A DNA stretch of 64,000 nt from Symbiodinium natans (GCA_905221605.1 CAJNDS010002476.1:1-64000); one strand, 5' to 3'. Counted from the stretch's first letter, positions 49,285 to 59,114 are shown. Notes: generated from the letters alone by a model not told the origin. Numbers and translations are program-made.

Positions 49285-49935
49285 AATTTAATTTATTTAA
49301 ATAAATTAAACTATTTAAATAGAGAGAGCTTAATTAAATTAATTAAATCCTACGCCCTATTTTTTTGAATAAGTAAGGCGTCGGATTTAAATAATTTAAT
49401 TGGCTCTGTGCTTGTCTATACTCACCTCCCACCACAATTAAATTAATTTAAACGATTTAAACGATTTAAACGATTTAATTGGGTCCAATTAAATCGTTTA
49501 AATCCTACGGTCCAATTAAATTATTTAATTGAGGCGTCGGATTTAAACGATTTAATTGGGCCCAATTAAATTGTTTAAATCCTACGGTCGAATTAAATTA
49601 TTTAATTGAGGCGTCGGATTTAAACGATTTAATTGGACCCAATTAAATCGTTTAAATCCTACGGTCTATTTAGATTATTTAATTGAGGCGTCGGATTTAA
49701 ACGATTTAATTGGACCCAATTAAATCGTTTAAATCGTTTAAATCGTTTAAATCGTTTAAATCGTTTAAATCGTTTAAATTAATTTAATTGTGGGGGGACT
49801 CAGCCAAGCCATAAACCAATTAAATCATTTAAATCCTACGGTCCAATTAAATTATTTAATTGAGGCGTCGGATTTAAATAAATTAATTGGCTCTGTGCCT
49901 GTCTGTACTCACCTCCCACCACAATTAAATTAATT
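49285..49935. repeat. AT-rich palindromic satellite, 77-bp units
   Basis: GAGGCGTCGGATTTAAACG starts at 49531, 49608 and 49685, giving a 77 bp period, with an outlying copy at 49862. Each unit is an imperfect palindrome: CCAATTAAATCGTTTAAATC at one side is inverted at the other, with CAATTAAATTATTTAATTG at the centre. A (TTTAAATCG)n run lies at 49732-49778. Nearly the same TCACCTCCCACCACAATTAA segment occurs at both ends (about 49423 and 49909). Confidence 0.92.
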
Positions 49936-49936
49936 T

Positions 49937-50036
49937 NNNNNNNNNNNNNNNNNNNNNNNNNNNNNNNNNNNNNNNNNNNNNNNNNNNNNNNNNNNNNNNN
50001 NNNNNNNNNNNNNNNNNNNNNNNNNNNNNNNNNNNN
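49937..50036. other. Assembly gap (100 N)
   Basis: Exactly 100 N, the conventional size for a gap of unknown length, inside the palindromic satellite. Confidence 0.99.
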
Positions 50037-50370
50037 TGTGCAGCAAACCCAGCTGATGCTCATGATTTCTCTGTCTCCCTATATATGGGCGATGGAACGG
50101 GTGTCCTTTTTGATCGTTTTCTGCATCTTGAATGGAGAAAAAGGACCCCCCAAGAAGGAAAAGTAACATAAGAAAAAGGGAGGGACATTGAAGAGCTCCT
50201 CTCTTTACTTAGTCATTCCCTGTCCTCTCTTCGTATCTGTTGTTTTTCTTAGTCGCTTCAAAACGCAAAATAAGGGAAAGGCGATTTCCTGAAGAGGAAG
50301 AAGGGCACCTATCTGTGAATAGCAAGATTGGCTTTTTCTAATTAGGGAGAGACAAGGGAGTTATAAAAAG
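50037..50370 (+). repeat. Direct-repeat arm left of the hairpin array
   Basis: About 330 bp nearly identical (few substitutions) to 51961-52295. It includes CCCAGCTGATGCTCATGATT, GGGCGATGGAACGGGTGTCC and AAGGCGATTTCCTGAAGAGG. The two copies flank the AT-rich stretch and the 87 bp array. Confidence 0.93.
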
Positions 50371-50570
50371 CTTTGATTAAAACAATTACATAATTTAAAC
50401 AATTTAAATAGTTCAAATAATGTAAATAACTTATATAGTTTAAATAGTTTAAATCCGAAAAGAGGGGGGAACCACCCTCCCCGCCCCCTAAGAATTAAAT
50501 AATTAAAATAATTTCAATCCGAAACCTCCCCGTCGTACTTAAATTAATCATTATTAAATTCTTGGAAGGG
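50371..50570. other. AT-rich TTTAAATA-type stretch
   Basis: ATTTAAACAATTTAAATAG-like words, related in composition to the palindromic satellite at 49285 but without its unit. Confidence 0.7.
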
Positions 50571-50579
50571 GGGGAAGCT

Positions 50580-51650
50580 CCGGGCAAAACTTGGCCAAAT
50601 CGAGCCGCGCATTTCTCATCGCATACGAAGAGCTGCCCGATTTGGCCAAATTTTGCCCGAAGGCTGCCCGGCAAAATTTGGCCAAATCGAGCCGCGCCGC
50701 CTGCGAAGAGCAGCCCGATTTGGCCAAATTTTGCCCGAAAGCTGCTCGGCAAAATTTGGCCAAATCGAGCCGCGCATTTCTCATCGCCTACGAAGAGCAG
50801 CCCGATTTGGCCAAATTTTGCCCGAAAGCTGCTCGGCAAAATTTGGCCAAATCGAGCCGCGCATTTCTCATCGCCTACGAAGAGCCCGATTTGGCCAAAT
50901 TTTGCCCGAAAGCTGTCCGGCAAAATTTGGCCAAATCGAGCCGCGCCTTTCTCATCGCGTACGAAGAGCCTGATTTGGCCAAATTTTGCCCGAAAGTTGC
51001 CCGGCAAAATTTGGCCAAATCGAGCCGCACCTTTCTCATCGCCTACGAAGAGCAGCCCGATTTGGCCAAATTTTGCCCGGAGGCTGCCCGGCAAAATTTG
51101 GCCAAATCGAGCCGCGCCTTTCTCATCGCCTACGAAGAGCAGCCCGATTTGGCCAAATTTTGCCCGAAAGCTGCTCGGCAAAATTTGGCCAAATCGAGCC
51201 GCGCATTTCTCATCGCCTACGAAGAGCAGCCCGATTTGGCCAAATTTTGCCCGAAAGCTGCTCGGCAAAATTTGGCCAAATCGAGCCGCGCATTTCTCAT
51301 CGCCTACGAAGCGCAGCCCGATTTGGCCAAATTTTGCCCGAAAGCTGCCCGGCAAAATTTGGCCAAATCGAGCCGCGCCTTTCTCATCGCGTACGAAGAG
51401 CCTGATTTGGCCAAATTTTGCCCGAAAGTTGCCCGGCAAAATTTGGCCAAATCGAGCCGCACCTTTCTCATCGCCTACGAAGAGCAGCCCGATTTGGCCA
51501 AATTTTGCCCGGAGGCTGCCCGGCAAAATTTGGCCAAATCGAGCCGCGCATTTCTCATCGCGTACGACGAGCAACTCGATTTGGCCAAATTTTGCCCGCA
51601 GACTGTCCGGCAAAATTTGGCCAAATCCAGCCGCACGTTTCCCATTGTTG
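50580..51650. repeat. Hairpin array: 12 units of 78-87 bp
   Basis: GATTTGGCCAAATTTTGCCC recurs at 50639, 50717, 50804, 50888, 50972, 51059, 51146, 51233, 51320, 51404, 51491 and (slightly changed) 51578. Spacings are 78, 87, 87 (or 84) and so on, always a multiple of 3. In each unit this arm is followed after about nine bases by its inverse GGCAAAATTTGGCCAAATC, so every unit can form a strong stem-loop, and TTTGGCCAAA is itself a palindrome. The arm-to-arm linker is TCGAGCCGCGCATTTCTCAT plus CGCCTACGAAGAGCAG. Confidence 0.97.
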
Positions 51651-51715
51651 GGCCCTTTGGGGCCGTTTTTTTGAGGCCGAATTGGGCCCAAAGGGCAAAT
51701 GTTGCCCAAAATTAG
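50591..51715 (+). CDS. Repeat-protein open frame over the hairpin array (doubtful)
   Basis: The plus-strand frame from 50591 gives 374 residues built from a 29-residue repeat whose core reads ARQNLAKSSRAFLIAYEEQP and then DLAKFCPK. Because units differ only by multiples of three bases, the frame survives the whole array; so do two other plus-strand frames and one minus-strand frame (50495-51787, 430 residues). In this frame several differences between units are synonymous (AAG/AAA, GCC/GCT, GCC/GCA/GCG, CCC/CCT), but others are not (Lys/Glu, Ala/Val, Ala/Thr). There is no signal peptide, no recognised domain and no non-repetitive body. I favour non-coding hairpin satellite, with coding as a possibility. 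Confidence 0.2.
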   Translation: MAKSSRAFLIAYEELPDLAKFCPKAARQNLAKSSRAACEEQPDLAKFCPKAARQNLAKSSRAFLIAYEEQPDLAKFCPKAARQNLAKSSRAFLIAYEEPDLAKFCPKAVRQNLAKSSRAFLIAYEEPDLAKFCPKVARQNLAKSSRTFLIAYEEQPDLAKFCPEAARQNLAKSSRAFLIAYEEQPDLAKFCPKAARQNLAKSSRAFLIAYEEQPDLAKFCPKAARQNLAKSSRAFLIAYEAQPDLAKFCPKAARQNLAKSSRAFLIAYEEPDLAKFCPKVARQNLAKSSRTFLIAYEEQPDLAKFCPEAARQNLAKSSRAFLIAYDEQLDLAKFCPQTVRQNLAKSSRTFPIVGPFGAVFLRPNWAQRANVAQN

Positions 51716-51862
51716 CCAAAGGAGAAAAAAAGAGCCCACTTCATAAACTGTATAAACCTTATAAGTGGTTTTATACAATTCTTTCACCCCACCCCCCCCA
51801 GCCCTCCTCCACCTTTCGCGCCCTCTACATCAAAAACGAAGGCTTGTACTTGCACTTGTACC

Positions 51863-51942
51863 TGTAATGTACTCTGATAGGCGCAGAGTGCGCCTATGTA
51901 CTTGTAATGTACTCTGATAGGCGCAGAGTGCGCCTAGGTCAT
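51863..51942. repeat. 40-bp tandem duplication with hairpin
   Basis: TGTAATGTACTCTGATAGGC starts at 51863 and 51903. Each copy carries AGGCGCAGAGTGCGCCT, a perfect 7-bp stem with a 3-base loop. Confidence 0.95.
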
Positions 51943-51960
51943 TTGAGAAGTTTTGAGTGG

Positions 51961-52300
51961 TGCAGCAAACCCAGCTGATGCTCATGATTTCTCTGTCTCC
52001 CTATATATGGGCGATGGAACGGGTGTCCTTTTTGATCGTTTTCTGCATCTTCAAGGGAGGAAAAAGGACCCCCCAAGAAGGAAAAGTAACATAAGAAAAA
52101 GGGAGGGACATTGAAGAGCTCCTCTCTTTATTTAGTCATTCCCTGTCCTCTCTTCTTATCTGTTGTTTTTCTTAGTCGCTTCAAAACGCAAAGTAAGGGA
52201 AAGGCGATTTCCTGAAGAGGAAGAAGGGCACCTATCTGTGAATAGCAAGATTGGCTTTTTAAAATTAGGGAGAGACAAGGGAGATATATAAAGCTTTGCG
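51961..52300 (+). repeat. Direct-repeat arm right of the hairpin array
   Basis: Second copy of 50037-50370; it also serves as the first unit of the CT-rich repeat region that follows. Confidence 0.93.
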
Positions 52301-55300
52301 ACAAGTTTTGTCACTCCGTCTCCTTGCTTCCTGTCTGTTCTATTCCTTGCAGAGATAAGGGAAAGAGGATAGATAAAGAAGAGCGCCATCTTCTTTGCTC
52401 CTTGTTTTGTCTCTCCCTCTCCTTTATTCATCTCTCTTCCATTCTTTTCTTGGCTCTTCCCATTAAAATTGTGTTCTTTTTATCGCTCATCTCTCCTTCT
52501 CTTTCCCTTCTCTTCTCCTGTTCCCCTTTATATGACAAAAAACACAAGAAAGGAAGAACAGGAGGGGAATGGAAGCCCTTTTCCTGTCTTCTCCTGTTGC
52601 AATGAATAAGGAAAAGAGCATAGGAGATAAGGAAGGGAATTGAAGAGTAAATGGGCGATGGAACGGGTGTTCTTTTTGATAGTTTTCTGCATCTTCAAGG
52701 GAGAAAAAAGGACATCCCCCCAGAAGGAAAAGTAACATAAGAGATAGGGAGGAAAATTGAAGAGCTCCTCTCTTTACCTAGTCATTCCCTGTCCTCTCTT
52801 CTTATCTGTTGTTTTTCTTATTCGCTTCAAAAAGCAAAATAAGGGAAAGACGATTCCCTGAAGAGGAAGAAGGGCACCTATCTATCTGTGAATAGCAAGA
52901 TTGGTTTTTTCTAATTAGGGAGAGACAAGGGAGATATATAAAGCTTTGCGACAAGTTTTGTCACTCCGTCTCCTTGCTTCCTGTCTGTTCTATTCCTTGC
53001 AGAGATAAGGGAGAGAGGATAGATAAAGAAGAGTGCCATCTTCTTTGCGCCTTGTTTTGTCTCTCCCTCTCCTTTATTCATCTCTCTTCTATTCTTTTCT
53101 TGGCTCTTCCCATTAAAATTGTGTTCTTTTTATCTCTCCTCGCTCCTTCTCTTTCCCTTCTCTTCTCCTGTTCCCCCTTAAATGACAAAAACGCAAGAAA
53201 GGAAGAACAAGAGGGGAATGGAGGCCCTGTTCTTTTCACAATGGATGGGGCAAGTGAGCGGGGTTGGCTCCTTGCCCGTAGACCCTCCCCATGCTTCAGC
53301 AAATTCTTCCTCTCGCCCTATCGCCTCTGTTCTTTTCCTTGTTCCCAAACGGAAAAAGTGAACGGGTTCCTGAAGACGAGAGAGGGCGCCTTTTTTTTCA
53401 TTATAGAGGCAAAAGGGCAAGACAAGCAAGGGAGAGATGATAGATAAAGAAGAGTGCCATCCGTCTCCTTGTTTCTTGTCTTTTCTCTTCTTTTCAATAC
53501 CCTTCCAGAAAATTAAAATGACCTCCTTGTTGTCTCTCCTCTCTCACTTCTCTTTCCCTTCTCTCCTTCTGCTTCCGTTTAGCTGTAAACCACAAGAAAG
53601 CCTTCTCCTTTTCATAATTCTTCCTGCTTAGTTTTTCTTATTTCGAAAAGAAAAAGGGAAGGGAGAGATAAGGGAGAGGGGATGGATTAAGAAGAGCGCC
53701 ATCTTCTTTGCAACTTGTTTTGTCTCTCCCTCTCCTTTATTCATCTCTCTTCCATTCTTTTCTTGGCTCTTCCCCTTAAAATTGTGTTCCTTTCATCGCT
53801 CCTCTCTCATTCTCTTCCCCTTCTCTTCTCCTGTTCCCCTTTATATGACAAAAACACAAGAAAGGAAGAACAAGAGGGGAATGGAGGCCCTTTTCCTGTC
53901 TTCTCCTGTTGCAATGAATAAGGAAAAGAGCATAGGAGATAAGGAAGGGAATTGAAGAGTAAATGGGCGATGGAACGGGTGTTCTTTTTGATAGTTTTCT
54001 GCATCTTCAAGGGAGGAAAAAAGGACATCCCCCAAGGAGGAAAAGTAACATAAGAGATAGGGAGGAAAATTGAAGAGCTACTCTCTTTACCTAGTCATTC
54101 CCTGTCCTCTCTTCTTATCTGTTGTTTTTCTTATTCGCTTCAAAAAGCCAAATAAGGGAAAGGCGATTTCCTGAAGAGGAAGAAGGGCACCTATCTATCT
54201 GTGAATAGCAAGATTGGTTTTTTCTAATTAGGGAGAGACAAGGGAGATATATAAAGCTTTGCGACAAGTTTTGTCACTCCGTCTCCTTGCTTCCTGTCTG
54301 TTCTATTCCTTGCAGAGATAAGGGAGAGAGGATAGATAAAGAAGAGTGCCATCTTCTTTGCGCCTTGTTTTGTCTCTCCCTCTCCTTTATTCATCTCTCT
54401 TCTATTCTTTTCTTGGCTCTTCCCATTAAAATTGTGTTCTTTTTATCTCTCCTCTCTCCTTCTCTTCCCCTTCTCTTCTCCTGTTCCCCTTTATATGACA
54501 AAAACACAAGAAAGGAAGAACAAGAGGGGAATGGAGGCCCTTTTCCTGTCTTCTCCTCTTGCAATGAATAAGGAAAAGAGCATAAGAGATAAGGAAGGGA
54601 ATTGAAGAGTAAATGGGCGATGGAACGGGTGTTCTTTTTGATAGTTTTCTGCATCTTCAAGGGAGAAAAAAGGACATCCCCCAAGGAGGAAAAGTAACAT
54701 AAGAGATAGGGAGGAAAATTGAAGAGCTCCTCTCTTTACCTAGTCATTCCCTGTCCTCTCTTCTTATCTCTTGTTTTTCTTATTCGCTTCAAAAAGCCAA
54801 ATAAAGGAAAGGCGATTTCCTGAAGAGGAAGAAGGGCGCCTATCTATCTGTGAATAGCAAGATTGGTTTTTTCTAATTAGGGAGAGACAAGGGAGATATA
54901 TAAAGCTTTGCGACAAGTTTTGTCACTCCGTCTCCTTGCTTCCTGTCTGTTCTATTCCTTGCAAAGATAAGGGAGAGAGGATAGATAAAGAAGAGTGCCA
55001 TCTTCTTTGCGCCTTGTTTTGTCTCTCCCTCTCCTTTATTCATCTCTCTTCTATTCTTTTCTTGGCTCTTCCCATTAAAATTGTGTTCTTTTTATCTCTC
55101 CTCGCTCCTTCTCTTTCCCTTCTCTTCTCCTGTTCCCCCTGAAATGACAAAAACGCAAGAAAGGAAGAACAAGAGGGGAATGGAGGCCCTGTTCTTTTCA
55201 CAATGGATGGGGCAAGTGAGCGGGGTTGGCTCCTTGCCCGTAGACCCTCCCCATGCTTCAGCAAATTCTTCCTCTCGCCCTATCGCCTCTGTTCTTTTCC

Positions 55301-56296
55301 TTGTTCCCAAACGGAAAAAGTGAACGGGTTCCTGAAGACGAGAGAGGGCGCCTTTTTTTTCATTATAGAGGGAAAAGGGAAAGACAAGCAAGGGAGAGAT
55401 GATAGATAAAGATCAGTGCCATCCGTCTCCTTGTTTCTTGTCTTTTCTCTTCTTTTCAATACCCTTCCAGAAAATTTAAATGACCTCCTTGTTGTCTCTC
55501 CTCTCTCACTTCTCTTTCCTTTCTCTCCTTCTGTTTCCGTTTAGCTGATAAACCACAAGAAAGGAACTTGTATGATAAGGGCAGTGGGAGGGTAAGCAGA
55601 GGGTGACTCCTTGCGTGTGGACCTTGCCATACTTCATCATATCACTCTTTTCGGCCTATCTCTTCTGCTCTTTTCCTTACCCTTCTCCTTTTCATAATTC
55701 TTCCTGCTTAGTTTTTCTTATTTCGAAAAGAAAAAGGGAAGGGAGAGATAAGGGAGAGGGGATGGATTAAGAAGAGCGCCATCTTCTTTGCAACTTGTTT
55801 TGTCTCTCCCTCTCCTTTATTCATCTCTCTTCCATTCTTTTCTTGGCTCTTCCCATTAAAAGTGTGTTCCTTTCATCGCTCCTCTCTCCTTCTCTTTCTC
55901 CTGTTCCCCTTTATATGACAAAAACACAAGAAAGGAAGAACAAGAGGGGAATGGAGGCCCTTTTCCTGTCTTCTCCTGTTGCAATGACTAAAGAAAAAAG
56001 CATAGGAGATAAGGAAGGGAACTGAAGAGTAAATGGGCGATGGAACGGGTGTTCCTTTTGATAGTTTTCTGCATCTTCAAGGTAGAAAAAAAGGACATCC
56101 CCCAAGAAGGAAAAGTAACGCACAATTGAAGAGCCCCTCTCTTTACCTAGTCATTCCCTGTCCTCTCTTCTTATCTGTTGTTTTTCTTATTCGCTTCAAA
56201 AAGCAAAATTTGGGAAAGGCGATTTCCTGAAGTGGAAGAAGGGCACTTATCTATCTGCGAAGAGCAAGATTGGTTTTTTTCTAATTAGGGAGAGAC

Positions 56297-56402
56297 TTGC
56301 CCCGCCTGAGCCTCCCTGGCCTGCTTGTTGTGGCCACATTCCGCTACAGTTGCCCCGCCTGAGCCTCCCTGGCCTGCTTGTTGTGGCCACATTCCGGTAC
56401 AG
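56297..56402. repeat. 53-bp GC-rich tandem duplication inside the CT region
   Basis: TTGCCCCGCCTGAGCCTCCC starts at 56297 and 56350; the two units differ at one base (CCGCTAC versus CCGGTAC). Its GC-rich composition is unlike the surrounding repeat, so it is a later insertion or capture. Confidence 0.93.
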
Positions 56403-57904
56403 TTGCGCTTCCAGAAAAATGCCGTCCAAGTCATCTCTCCTCTCTCACTTCCCTTTCCCTTTTCTCCTTCTGTTTCCTTTCAACTGATACAGCGCAAGAA
56501 AGGAACTTGTATGATAAGGCAGTGGAAGGGTAAGCAGAGGGTGACTCCTGGCGCGTGGACCTTGCCATACTTCATCATACCCCTCCTATCGGCCTATCCT
56601 TTCCGTTCCTTTCCGTCCCCTTCTCCTTCTCATAGTTCTTCCTTTTTGTTTTCTTATTTCGAAAAGAAAGACGGCAGGGAGAGATAAGGGGGAAAGGATA
56701 GATAAAGAAGAATGCCATCTTCTCTGCGCCTTATTTTGTCTCTCCCTCTCCTTTATTCATCTCTCTTCTATTCTTTTCTTTGCTCTTCCCAGTACAAATG
56801 CAATCCTTGTTGTCTCTCCTCTCTTCTTCTCTCTCCCTTCTCTTCTCCTGTTCCCCTTGATATGACAAAAACACAAGAAAGGAAGAACAAGAGGGGAATG
56901 GAGGCCCTGTTCCTTTCTTTTCCTGTTTCAATGGATGGGGAAACTGAGCGGGGTTGGCTCCTTGTCCGTAGACCCTCCCCATGCTTCAGCAAATCCCTCC
57001 TCTCGCCCTATCGCCTCTGTTCTTTCCTTGTTCCCAAATGGAAAAAGAAAACGGGTTCCTTTGCATGTTCATTGTTCTTCCTTTTGTTTTCTATTTGACA
57101 GGGAAAAGAACAAGAGAAGAAAGATGAAAACGAGCACCATCTTCTCTTAGCCTGATTTTGCACCTCCCTCTCCTGTCTTCATTTCTCTTCCATTCTTTTC
57201 ATTGCTCTTCCCATTAAAATTGCATTCCTTTTGATCTCTCCTCTCTCCTTTCTCTCTCCCTTCCCGTCTCCTGTTCTCTTTGAATTTCAAAAACACACAA
57301 AAGGAAGCTTCTTTTCCTTATTGAATGAAAAGGAAAAAGAAGAAAAGAGATAGGGAAAGACACTGAAGAGCTCCACTGCCTATTGTTTCATTCCCTTTCC
57401 TCTCTTTCTATGCGTTGTTTTCCTTGTCGTTTCAGAAAGCAAGCAAAATACGGGCAAGGGGGCTTCCTGAAGAGGAGAGAGATCTGCGAAGACCAAAAAA
57501 AGTCTTGTCTTTTGAATTATAGAGGGAAACGGGAGAGGCAAGGAAGGGAGAGATGATAGATAAAGAAGAGTGCCATCCGTCTCCTTGTTTCTTGTCTTTT
57601 CTTTTCTTTTCAATACCCTTCCAGAAAATTAAAATGGCCTCCTTGTTGTCTCTCCTCTCTCACTTCTCTTTCCCTTCTGCCGCAGCCAAACAGCGACTTT
57701 TTCACGCAGGCTGAAAAAAGAACACGCATACACAGACAGCAAAGAGAAACAAATGAAAATAAGAATAACCAGAAATTCGCAGTTCGTAATGGCGTGCGGC
57801 TAGGCCTAGAACCGCTGGGCATGAGATTTGCGTGCCATATGTAGGTGTAAATATGTATTTTTGTATTACGATGTTTATATTCGCTCTTTTAAAGCAATAA
57901 GAAA

Positions 57905-58020
57905 AACCCAAAGCTAAATAGACCCTAAAGGCGGCGGGCTCATATATATATATATATATATATATGGCTTTTTTTTTTTTTGGGGGGGGGGGGGGGGGGC
58001 AGGTCATAAGCAAATATTAG
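57905..58020 (-). repeat. Right inverted repeat of the satellite domain
   Basis: GCTAAATAGACCCTAAAGGC, then (TA)n at 57943-57965, a T run (57969-57981), a G run (57982-57999) and TAAGCAAATATTAG. This mirrors 49100-49262. Confidence 0.7.
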
Positions 58021-58078
58021 CCCTAAGCCCTAAACCCTAAACCCGGCGAGGGGAGGGGGGGGGGGGGTCTTAAGCAAA
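58021..58078. repeat. CCCTAAA patch and family E right-end fragment
   Basis: CCCTAAGCCCTAAACCC directly after the domain end, then a G-rich run and GGTCTTAAGCAAAGTGTAG, a second family E right terminus. Confidence 0.7.
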
Positions 58079-58245
58079 GTGTAGTTGTCGCAGCTATCAC
58101 AACATGTTCGAGCGATGACGGTGCCTGGACTCTCGGACTGGGCTACCCCCGAATTTTGCTTCGGGTTTCGGGTTTCGGGTTTCCTGTACTCTGCCTCCCC
58201 AGACAAAGCTGCATGAAGATGGTAGAAATGGAGGAGTGTCAAGAG

Positions 58246-58304
58246 ACTTAGGGACTACATAAGGTACATTATAGGGGTTCTATATATAGGGGAATAAGAT
58301 AAAG
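58246..58304. other. Repeat fragment shared with 21587-21672
   Basis: CTTAGGGACTACATAAGGTAC and GGGGAATAAGATAAAGGGTCC occur in the same order as CTTAGGGGCTACTTAGGTAC and GGGGAATAAGATTCAGGGTC near 21590-21670 (quotes trimmed to 20 bases). Family not further defined. Confidence 0.5.
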
Positions 58305-58405
58305 GGTCCTAAACCCTAAAACCCAAAAACCCGAAAACCCAAAAACCCAAAACCCTAACCCTGAACCCCAAACCCTACACCCTGAACCCTAAACCCTAGA
58401 CCCTC
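58305..58405 (-). repeat. CCCTAAA/CCCAAAAA tract
   Basis: AACCCAAAAACCCGAAAACC variants in the left half, CCCTAAA/CCCTGAA in the right half. Confidence 0.85.
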
Positions 58406-58578
58406 CCTTTTGCCCCTGAAGAGTGGGAGGGCTTCAAGTGAAACCCCAAGCCCACAGTGTTATGTGGCGATGCTTCAACTGGACGTAGACGAAGCTACAC
58501 ATGCTCGGCATGTAAGCCTAGGGAGGCCTAAGTAAGGAACATGCCTGGTCCGATAGTAGGATCGCTACTCTCATTCAA

Positions 58579-58612
58579 ACCCTAAACCCTAAACCCTAAA
58601 CCCTAAAACCCC
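58579..58612 (-). repeat. Short CCCTAAA tract
   Basis: Five units. Confidence 0.88.
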
Positions 58613-58764
58613 GATATTCCGTAGTAAAGGGGCACGGGGCTCCTTGCAAGCATTCGCAGGCGGATCCTCAAATCCTCACCTCGAAACCGATCAGGTCCAT
58701 AGGGCTTCGGGGTCTTATGTTTTTTCCCTAAGTGCCCTCCGAAATCGAGAGAGCTACCCTATGT

Positions 58765-58815
58765 CCCTAAACCCTGAACCCTAAACCCTAAACCCTGAAC
58801 CCTAAATCCTAAGCC
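58765..58815 (-). repeat. CCCTAAA/CCCTGAA tract
   Basis: Seven units, two of them CCCTGAA. Confidence 0.88.
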
Positions 58816-58901
58816 GCTAAATCCCGAATCCTCAAGCCCTCTCGAACCGTCAAGGTATCCATCTCACCGGTGAGACGAAACCCTAACCACCAAACACTAA
58901 A

Positions 58902-59114
58902 CTTGGGATGTTCCCCCTTATACTAACCTAAGGAATAGACCTTAAATCATATGAGAACCCCTTTTTTATGATGTAAGCTATGTTCCTGAATTAAGGGGGA
59001 TTGGGCTCGTTGGGAACCTTAACTAGACCCAAGGGCAACGCAGGAATAAGAGGGTGCCCCTTTTGGTTAAATAAACTGGCTGATGAAGGGTTAGTATGAG
59101 GGGGAACATCCCAA
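58902..59114. mobile_element. Family G element containing H-like and C-like insertions
   Basis: CTTGGGATGTTCCCCCTTAT at the left and GAGGGGGAACATCCCAA at the right are G termini. Inside are an H-like pair of arms (TAAGGAATAGACC near 58929 and CTATGTTCCTGAATTAAGGG near 58978) and a truncated family C element (CTAGACCCAAGGGCAACGCA from 59023). Confidence 0.7.

Larger units (their letters stand above)
51961..57660. repeat. CT-rich higher-order repeat region
   Basis: The landmark GGGCGATGGAACGGGTGT lies at 52009, 52653, 53965, 54615 and 56035; TTGCGACAAGTTTTGTCACT lies near 52297, 52947, 54260 and 54907. Units are thus about 650 bp and about 1,310 bp, alternating to give a 1.96 kb higher-order period (the segment GGATGGGGCAAGTGAGCGGG at 53243 recurs at 55206). 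The longer unit holds an extra 660 bp block. The plus strand is rich in CTCTCC/TTCTTTTC. Open frames of 60-157 residues (Leu/Ser/Phe-rich on one strand, Lys/Glu/Arg-rich on the other) repeat with the unit and are treated as non-coding. Confidence 0.93.
49100..58020. mobile_element. Candidate 8.9-kb TIR-bounded element filled with satellites
   Basis: The left end (49100-49262) reads CTACTATTTGCTTAAG, a telomeric insert, GCTTAAGAACACCCC, a TA microsatellite and GCCTTTAGGGTCTATTTAGC. The right end (about 57905-58020) reads, in complement, CTAATATTTGCTTA, a C run, an A run, a TA microsatellite and GCCTTTAGGGTCTATTTAGC. The order is the same, so the two ends form inverted repeats of at least 100 bp that match the family E termini. 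Between them lie an AT palindromic satellite, an 87 bp hairpin array and CT-rich repeats, with no telomeric tract. No transposase is recognised, so if mobile it would be non-autonomous. Two independent E insertions in opposite orientation would look the same at this resolution. Confidence 0.45.

Noticed and set aside
49531-49770. Regularly spaced palindromes suggesting a CRISPR-like array
   Set aside because: Units are contiguous 77-mers with no unique spacers, in eukaryotic satellite context.
50495-51787. 430-residue minus-strand frame over the hairpin array
   Set aside because: Open because unit lengths are multiples of three; it competes with three plus-strand frames and has no non-repetitive body. 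The plus-strand frame shows more synonymous differences, so only that one is listed, with low confidence.
52156-57150. Many Leu/Ser/Phe-rich or Lys/Glu-rich frames of 60-157 residues
   Set aside because: They recur with the repeat unit and reflect pyrimidine/purine strand bias, not conserved proteins.
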